Source: Blastomussa wellsi (Eukaryota; Cnidaria; Anthozoa; Scleractinia; Plerogyridae). Taken from it: DNA of 64,000 nt. Location: assembly GCA_947652115.1 (NCBI GenBank), contig OX393562.1:16897335-16961334 (forward strand). Reading direction: 5' to 3'. Every line of letters starts with the position of its first letter. Position 1 is the stretch's first letter. The position numbers were made by a program, and so were the translations under genes. A model generated the notes under the pieces. The model did not search any database. It was not told the DNA's origin and saw nothing but the letters and a program-made list of their open reading frames with translations. This document shows positions 13,270-64,000 of the stretch, piece after piece.

Positions 13270-14340
13270 CTGGAACCGAGAGTCCCGCGGGGATTCTCCT
13301 TGATGAGTGTTCTGGGTTGTTCCCAGCGGCTTCAACATTTTCTCCATCCGCTTCTGAGTCCCCCGTAGCGCAAAAACTTGGGCGATGCTCCATATACCAG
13401 TACGTGGGTACTCGCTATTGACTTGGTGTATGGCGCTCGACCAAATTCTCTTTTGATGGCAAGTACTTTCAATTCCAGCTCGAGCTTTTCCTTTTGTAAC
13501 TTGATCAGCTGGTCGAACGAAAGAGTGGTAGAAGTACCAACGTCAGTTGCGAGAGGTTGTGGCGAAGCTGCAGATAATGTAACCGGTCTACCTTTGGATT
13601 TTGACGATTTGGCTGCTGGCTTGGTAGACTGATCGGGCGGCACGGGATTGCTCTGCTCAAGATTCAAAGCGTCCTGAAAAAGAGCGCCCATGGGTAGATC
13701 GTACACGAAATCTGGGTCGTGCACTTTCTTGGAGTGACGTTTTGGACGTGCATCTGCGGAGAGTGCCATTTTAAACAAGCGAGTTTGGAGAACAACGTGA
13801 AGAGAAAGAGATTACGCCTCTCCTCCGGATCTGACACAAGATGAGACGCTAGTGCAGGCGCTTGCTTTTAAAGGAAACTCGATATCTTTGTCACTAGTTA
13901 ATTAAACATCATTAATCAATGATTACTCGATTATTTGTTCGAGGTGGAAACCCTATTTCAAGTTTGGAAAATAACTGCTTCCCGCGCGAAACCTCCTTTT
14001 ATGAGAAAAAATATGCAAAACAATATACGACAAACTGATCCTGATGGTGTAAGCGACGGAAATACCCAGAATGGATAAAACATGAAATTTGCCCAATATC
14101 ATCAAGTCGGTTTGCAAGAAAAGTGACAAATAGAAACAAGTCGTTGTTTATGGTTAGTATAAACTAGTGTTAGATGTGTAATTGGTGTGCTACATGATAA
14201 ACCACTCTTCACAGAAAATACCTCCTCCAGTAGCCTTTGAACAGGCCCTCTGGCGACGCGGGAAGAAAGAGGAGGGGTAAGGGTAGGGAGGAAGGCAGGC
14301 CACACCCCTTCCCATCCCAGCCCCTTAAGCCTTTTCACTC
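13270..14340. repeat. Copy 2 of the duplicated segment, with an ORF-carrying block
   Basis: Colinear with 11140-11867. Between the shared blocks ending GATGCTCCAT (near 13392) and starting CCCGCGCGAAACC (near 13980) it carries ~590 bp that copy 1 lacks. No terminal inverted repeat or clear target duplication bounds that block, so I cannot tell insertion here from deletion in copy 1. Confidence 0.75.
13332..13778 (-). CDS. Unrecognised 148-codon ORF inside a repeated segment
   Basis: The longest uninterrupted ORF in the window that contains no N. It starts MFKMALSADARPKRH. A basic, proline/serine-rich N-terminal half is followed by a likely amphipathic coiled coil around LIKLQKEKLELELKVLAIKR (roughly residues 90-110). 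No catalytic motif is visible. The last ~20 residues read into the block shared with copy 1 of the duplication. It may be a truncated gag-like or accessory protein of a mobile element, or the first exon of a small gene. The function is unknown, and expression is uncertain. Confidence 0.4.
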   Translation of the reverse strand: MFKMALSADARPKRHSKKVHDPDFVYDLPMGALFQDALNLEQSNPVPPDQSTKPAAKSSKSKGRPVTLSAASPQPLATDVGTSTTLSFDQLIKLQKEKLELELKVLAIKREFGRAPYTKSIASTHVLVYGASPKFLRYGGLRSGWRKC

Positions 14341-14685
14341 GCGGTCAGGATCCTGTTCACAGGCGTTTTGAAAAAAAAGTAGGGGGAAAAATTAGTTGTG
14401 AAAACTGGAAAAGAGCTAAGCCAAGGAAGTCCAAGCTGGGATTGGAAAGAAAAAAGACCTAAAAACATGATGCCTGATCTGATTGCAGGTTACAGGATTG
14501 CGTTACTATTTTACATTTTCCCGGTGATCGCAGGAGCCCACAATATGATGATTGGGATATTTGGCAAACGGAGTGCAAAAACGTAGAAAAAAACAAAGCA
14601 TAACAAAAAGAACCAAGCAGATCCAGGGTGTGAGGCATTGTTAATTTATATCATCATTTATAACATAAAGAACTTTCACAGATGG

Positions 14686-14694
14686 TATAAATAG
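14686..14694 (+). promoter_or_regulatory. Candidate TATA box of the ferlin upstream promoter
   Basis: TATAAATAG lies 279 bp upstream of the exon 1a ATG and would imply a 5' UTR of roughly 250 nt. It was found by motif only; transcription start data would be needed. No comparable box was seen upstream of exon 1b. Confidence 0.3.
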
Positions 14695-14972
14695 ACCGAA
14701 ATTTCCAGCAGGCATTTGTTTTCCATTCAAGAGAGGAAGAAGTGTGACACACTTGAATAGTTTCGTGAACTTTTCTTTACCAATATTAAATTACTGGCTG
14801 GGGTCAATCTTTTGATAGCAAATATAAACAATGTGCCAGAAATGCAACAGACCGTGAAGGCGAGGGCCGCCTGAAGGAAACTTGGGTGTTGGTTACGTTC
14901 TGGAGCTTCGTCCTTCATTGATGCTGTAGTAGCGGATTTTGAACGCTTTAGCTCAAGTTCTGCCGAGGCAAA

Positions 14973-58126
<43,154 letters not shown>

Positions 58127-58750
58127 ATCGTCCCCTGAGACGGAAAATCAACAAATTACAACAAAATAATATAAGAATTACAGTATTATTAATATTGATA
58201 TATTGCGGTAAATGATAAAATTAATGATAAATCATTATATCGTTATTTCATAAATTGGTTATAAAAGGAAATCGAGATGATAAACCGCTGACTAACAATT
58301 GTTGAATTGTTTAATGCACCAACTCTTGTCTTGTTGTTTTGGTAGAAGATCAGTTATAGTCTAACGTTTCACTGCATGTTCATTGCTCATAAGCCAACAG
58401 ATATAAAATGTCTGAAAGCAATTAACTAGGCTGAAAAGAGGGTGGTAAATGGTCTTTTCGTTAACCGTTGATTGAGGTTTTTTTTGCATGAAATGTAAAA
58501 TATATGGCTGCTTATTTTTGCTCGTAAAACGAGAATTATTTTTTTTATATTGTCGTGGTAGAAGGCAATGGAGAGATTAAGCGTGATGTTTGTTTTTCCC
58601 GCGAACTCCAAAAATTTAACTTCTGGAATCTGTCGTTCGGTTTTTGTACGCGGAAATAAGTCGGTTTTTTATTGTGAACGAGTGATTTTTTCCTATTTTT
58701 CTGAGAGATTTATTTAAGAATTAGATACAATAAAGGTTGCAAAATGAAAG
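58127..58750 (+). promoter_or_regulatory. Ferlin 3' UTR with polyadenylation signal
   Basis: AATAAA at 58729-58734, about 600 nt after the stop, followed by a G/T-containing stretch, is the best cleavage signal candidate. A second candidate (AAATAAATC) lies near 59065. Confidence 0.5.
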
Positions 58751-60908
58751 CCAAGCTCGCATTTCCCGTTTGCCACGAATAACGTCATGCTTGATCTCTC
58801 TAATATCCGTATAATCACGTGGAAGATCACTAAGTGAAATATCCATGAGTTTTTCGTCGTTGAAACATCATTTGACCCCCTATCCCCTCACCTCCCCCAC
58901 TCCATTTACCACCCTTCAAATGTTGAGGGCAAAATGGAATTGTTTTGAACGCTTCGTCGCAGGCGATGAACTGAAATTGAATTAAAACTGGAATTCGTCT
59001 GAAAATAGTTCATTATTCTACTTGTGGGAAGCCTCGATGTAACGTCCGAAATATAGTTGTACAAATAAATCAAATTAAAAAGAATGTCTCTTTCATAATG
59101 CTAGCTCAGCATGTAACTGCTCTTCTGTTATGGAGTTGAATTCTGTGAGATGTTCTAAATAATGCCTAACATCGTCCAAGTAAAGTGTTGAAGAATTGTA
59201 AGCATTGGACAAAGAGTGACTAGTGACAAGCTTAAGGAAAACCTTATGGTAAAACCTGATTAGACTTCACACATCAAGTAGATATTTTTGTTTTGACAAT
59301 TTAGGAAGTTTAGTGTTATGGCTACACGTTGCAGGGACAAGTTGCTGTAACAGTTCACTTGTGTGACATGGTGAATTTTTGGTCCGCGCGACATAATTTT
59401 GTTGCTGCGATCCGTCGCACGAAATCAAACCATGACTTGTTTTTGACGCAGTGAATACGTAGCGACTTGCCGCGTAATGTGCCCGGTCTTTACATAAATA
59501 AGCAAGAGTCCAGCATCAATAAATGGATACATCTTCTTCACACCTAGTGCTTGTTTACTTTGACTCTAACCACGGCGATCGGGATTTCAAACTTCCAGGT
59601 TGAAAGACCAAACAAGCGCAATCATTTCTCGAAAAATTGCTGAGCCGGCGTTGTTTGGTCTTGAAAACATCCGAGCCAGTTTAGGCCCACACGCACGCGC
59701 GCAGTTTCCGCTAAAAACCCTCTTAAATCTCCATTCTCGTCCCCATAGGCCGCGATCCGTTTGGTCAGCACCAAGGATCGAGACCTGGCTTGAGGCTTCT
59801 GACCGCCCCCAAATTATGAGCAAGCGCAGTGAACTTGTTCCGTTATTTTTAGTACGTTAGGTTACACGTACGGAAGGAAGACGAACGACAGAGAAAGGTA
59901 AAGAAAGGAGAGAAAAGGATCATTTCTACTTTACCCAGTGTTTCCTCGACTCGTTTTGGTCGCGACTTTTTTCTACGGAGTCGAATTCAAGCAAGGTCCG
60001 ACGAATTTCCTACCGATTTCAAGAGTGGATCGCAACAATGTTGATACTATGAAATTAAAACTTTGTAAGCTTGAAGTAATACGAAACGCAAATTAGAAAT
60101 CAGCTTTAACTTTTATCGGATTTTGATTCTTTGTTTCTTGCTAATTAACAAAATCGAAACAGTGATGGTCAGTGATGTAAGGCGGTCAAGAAAAATGACT
60201 TATCATGCATTGTATTGTTTAAGGTAGAAAAGCAAAACGCATAAGCTTGTTGGAAAATTTCAATCTGATGAAAACTTTCGTGTGAAGAGTCTTTAGACGG
60301 ATTCATTGCAAAAAAAGTCAACATTTTCCCAAGACAAATTGATTGAATGTGGAAGCAAAAATACTAATTAAGTTAGTTTTCTCAGCCTAAGGCAAACTGC
60401 CAAACCAAATATCAGTCTTGAAAAACTCCCCCGCAAAAACAGGTCGATTTTGATATTCAAATTCACTGCATGGACACATTTCAGTTGAGAAGAATTAAAA
60501 ACAAAGGTATGTATTTATACTCAATTGCGTGAAAAGTGCAATGGCAATAAAAGATCTTAACAATGAGATAACCGTTAGATATGAATAAGGTCTGAATATG
60601 GTGCATGAAACATTGGGAAATGAAGAGACGTATCTTTAGTCAGTATTTCAAGCAATGTTCTCTTGAGCCTTGCGGTTCTGTAGGCTTCTTCTTCACCATC
60701 TTACACCGAAAATACCTTCTTAAACGATGCTATTTTATTTATGCTTTGTGTGGTGAAAAAGCAATTATGCAAATGAATGTAAATTGTAATTTCTCACCAA
60801 CATGAATAAGAAAGAAGTTATTTAGATACAATTATTCTGTCGACCAGCGTATTTGTTTTATCTTAACGTCAATTTGTAAGCCTTTTTAAAAAATTTGGGA
60901 GTAATTGT
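58751..60908. other. Intergenic, no gene recognised
   Basis: Only short ORFs without recognisable motifs. The 59590-59860 stretch is GC-richer and open on both strands for ~80 codons, but shows no domain and is probably repeat-derived. Confidence 0.4.
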
Positions 60909-61120
60909 AGACTACGAGCAGTCCCCTTTTTTCTCAGTCCGTCGAGTGCAAAGCGAAAAGATGTCCACGGGAAACCTGGGAGACGCACCCACGCGGCGAG
61001 GAACGAAAAAAAGGGACTACCGATTAAGGCACGCCTCGTGGGCGCGTCTCCCAGGTTTCGTGCGGCCATTTTTTCGCTTCGCGCTCAACGGGCTAAGAAA
61101 AAAGGGACTGCTCGTAGTCT
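60909..61120. mobile_element. 212-bp inverted-repeat element (MITE-like)
   Basis: AGACTACGAGCAGTCCC at the left is mirrored by GGGACTGCTCGTAGTCT at the right, with inner arms sharing CCTGGGAGACGC/GCGTCTCCCAGG. Overlapping ORFs on both strands are by-products. Confidence 0.8.
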
Positions 61121-63522
61121 AGAGTAATTGTTAAGTTGGGAACCTGTTCCTATATTGATTGTAAGAATAGTTATGCTTAAGTAGCCCTTTGTCTTCCCGT
61201 GAAGGTTTGCTTTGTGGCATCGCTGCAATTATTCCATTTAACATTGCAGGATTCGTTTAATGGTGAAAATCATAAAATGAGATATCCTCAGCCCGTTTTT
61301 TACTGATAAAACTCACACAAGCATCGCTCTGCCAGTTTAATTCGGTGTATGTTCTTTTCACACTTTTCACTATAAATGATCGGTTCTTTTCGGGCAAAGT
61401 TCGGTTGCCTTCGGTATGGACGTCGCCAAATGTTTCTTCACAATTTTAACTTGTAATTTTCATTTCAGTTTTAGGACCAAAATTCCTTATTTGTGGCGGG
61501 GGTACTTCCTATTGGCAAATACAACACATTTAACGCAGTACTATAAAACTACCAATGCTTTAAACTGACCATTTTAGTTTTTCTTAAAAGTAAAACAAGT
61601 TTCACAATGTTCCACGCGAGTTACTCAGTAATTATATATGAATAAAAACATTGAATGATGTTAAAGAAACCAGAAATTACTTTGTCTGCCCTGGCGTTTT
61701 AGTTGGCTGTTAATCAAACACCAAGTTTTCTTCTATTATCAAAAGGAGAACAAAGGAAATGGAATACCTGTAGTCGGTAAAGTGAAAATGAGACGGACTG
61801 CACTCTACTCTTTTTGCTCGCGAGAATAATGACCATTCAGTTACTACAAGTGATCGCCGTTAAACTTAATATGACGAAACAATCGAGATGTCAAACATTT
61901 AAATGCCACCAGCCTTGAACAAACGTCACAATAAGTAATAAATACATTTTCAATCGACGAGTTCCTGAAAGAGTCGCGATCTACCATTCCCTCGGCAGGA
62001 AATGTTCAACCAAATTAATTAACGCGAATCAGTTACTTACACGGTCAATTCTACAGCTGTAATCCCAAAAGCCATGCTCTTTCTTAACAAAACATGGTTT
62101 CAGACACGTTTTTGTTTTCATCAAAATATTTTTGTGTTTTGATCAAAACAATACAACTCAAAAACGCCCATTTCTTTTTCGCGGAAGTTTTCGCGAGAGT
62201 TCGTGTGTATCTAAACTCCCCAGATTGGTTTTGTTTTAGTTTTACTAAAAACGAATAAATTCTATTACCCCTCACCACATCCAGTTAGTCAAAATGCTGC
62301 TCTCAGTGTAAATTTTATTCGCGAAGTAAATCGTTAACATGACAACGAAATCACTCAGAGAATATTGTCAAAATGCCTTTATCTTTGCCGTTTAATTATT
62401 CCTCTAGTTCAAACTTCCTTTACAACCACTTTCGGAGTTAATATGAATATAGAGGCAATGGAATTGCTGGAGTGCCTATCCGGCAATGATTTTTGACGGC
62501 CATTTGAAAGAATTTTCTTCATACTGAACCATCCCGGATTGTCACTTTAAGGTAAGACAAATTAAAATGATACGATATTTAAATGTATCTCACGTGGGTG
62601 CTGAAATTTCAAGCACTGAACATTTTGCCGTGCAGTGAATCGAAATTCAAAGCGCGTTCTTCGTGTTTTTGATAATTCAGAATCTAGGGGAAGCAGCTGT
62701 ATGTGCAGTTGATTCATTGTCTACAATTGCGTCTATACTTCTAAATATCCCGGTAGTTGTCTTTCTTCAATTTCACTCTATACATGATAAACACCCGCGG
62801 AGCAAAGAATTATCGAGATGTAATTGGATGGTTAACTGTAGTTATAACCGAGCCTGTTATTTGGCTCGATTAAATATTTGGTGTTGTATCTAAATTTAGA
62901 GAGATCAGAGTTTGCTTGTTCCGCCTTCGAATAGCCAAAATAATTTTCATTCAAGTTCTTATTCGTTCGTGATGTTCATTCAATTGGGCAGGCGCCAGAA
63001 ATTCGATAATGGATACAATTCAAAGACATAGCATTAGCAGAAATAGTATCTTTTACTTGACTGCCGCTTTTGCCTTGGTAAAAAAAGCTCTCAACGTTCT
63101 CAACAATTTTCTACGTTATGACCACCTGCGGACATTCATCGCTCTCCTTCCCCGTCCAAATTGATTTAATTTGTTTTCTCCTAATTATTCACGTGCACCT
63201 GTTTAAGACAGTCCTACAATAAATTGTACATAATTGTATATAGTTTTTTACTCTTAAATTTTTTGTTCTGAATTGTATCTCACTTTTAATCTCACATTTG
63301 CACCTAAACAAGCCTCGGTTCATCTGCGATATGTGGATAAATAAAGTCGGTTTACCTTTACTTACCTTTCACCTTTATCTTTGCGGCATAGAAGTGCTAG
63401 CTACACACGACCGAGGGACATGTCGCAGCGGCATGCCTTGTTCACACGAAAAGCAAGGACGCGTAGCGGGGATATGTAATCATAATACGCAGAGGCGGTA
63501 TGTCCCCTCGTGTGTCCTGATA
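61121..63522. other. Intergenic, no gene recognised
   Basis: AT-rich, with stop codons dense in all frames. No RNA gene, repeat pair or conserved motif was identified. Confidence 0.4.
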
Positions 63523-63734
63523 AGGGGCCCACCTTTTAACTTTTGAGGGGAGGGGGGAGGGGGGTGATTTTGAAAAAATAAATTACTGCGAGCGCTTGTC
63601 AGAAGAAAAAAATCGCGTGCAGCAAAAATGGAGGAAAAAATTCTTGCATGACTCCAAGAAAGGAAGAAAATTATTGCTGACCTGAAATGCCCCTCCCCCA
63701 TCCCGTCCCCCTCAAAAGTTAAATGGTCAGCCCC
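63523..63734. mobile_element. 212-bp element with ~25-bp inverted ends and G-rich shoulder
   Basis: AGGGGCCCACCTTTTAACTT at the left and the inverted AAGTTAAATGGTCAGCCCC at the right. The left shoulder (63545-63567) is a G-run of quadruplex type. No ORF belongs to it. Confidence 0.7.
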
Positions 63735-64000
63735 AAATTTTAAGTCCGTGCATCACTGCGGCATGTCTCACGGAGTTCAACTCGTTGAACTTCGTGGGGA
63801 ATATCTAAGGGATGCGATGTCCCCTTGTGTGAACAACATAAACACATTATTTTGTTGCTTCGACATGTCCTTGGTTCCAGTCTCCTCGAAACACGAAATA
63901 TCCTTGCACAGCAAGAAATTATTTTGTTCACCAGGCTTAAGTGATCATTTTTGGTGGTTTAGCTGCTGACTTCTTGCAGCGGGTACAGTATAGGTTGATT

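Noticed and set aside
60869..61122. Paired ORFs on both strands
   Set aside because: By-product of the inverted-repeat element at 60909-61120.

Overview
The window is nuclear DNA from an animal. Its exon sizes, intron style, tRNA-derived SINEs, Penelope-type retroelement and many short foldback elements suggest an anthozoan cnidarian, probably a stony coral. That placement is inference. About 8 % of the window codes for protein, in short exons with GT/AG borders and introns of 0.1-3 kb. No prokaryotic-style gene cluster, CRISPR array or rRNA was seen.

Left edge (1-2626, minus strand): the first four coding exons of a G-protein-coupled receptor kinase of the GRK4/5/6 type, covering the N-terminal helix and the start of the RGS-homology domain. 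The kinase domain lies beyond the left edge. Positions 2627-14972 separate this gene from the next one, which is transcribed in the opposite direction. The interval holds only repeats: a 0.95 kb element with inverted ends, Penelope 3' ends, a minus-strand SINE, and a diverged duplication whose second copy carries an unrecognised 148-codon ORF.

Centre (14973-58126, plus strand): one large type-1 ferlin gene (dysferlin/myoferlin class). I could place 47 exons plus one alternative first exon, with matching reading phases within each of the two visible blocks. The order read is C2A, C2B, FerA, FerB, the DysF region, C2D, C2E, C2F, C2G and a C-terminal membrane anchor, about 1,750 residues in all. 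The end of C2B, FerI and C2C are absent. They should lie between 25418 and 31663, where the assembly has a 200-N gap, and the exon phases on either side cannot be joined directly.

The most interesting point is a pair of alternative first exons, each encoding its own version of the first half of C2A and both ending in the same phase. As I recall, human DYSF has a similar alternative-C2A arrangement.

The ferlin introns are rich in foldback elements, SINEs and a head-to-head pair of truncated Penelope elements with a 12-bp target duplication. Right edge (58127-64000): ferlin 3' UTR with a polyadenylation signal, then intergenic DNA with two more inverted-repeat elements and no recognised gene. 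The two genes have no obvious shared pathway: GRKs phosphorylate activated receptors, while ferlins act in calcium-dependent membrane fusion and repair.
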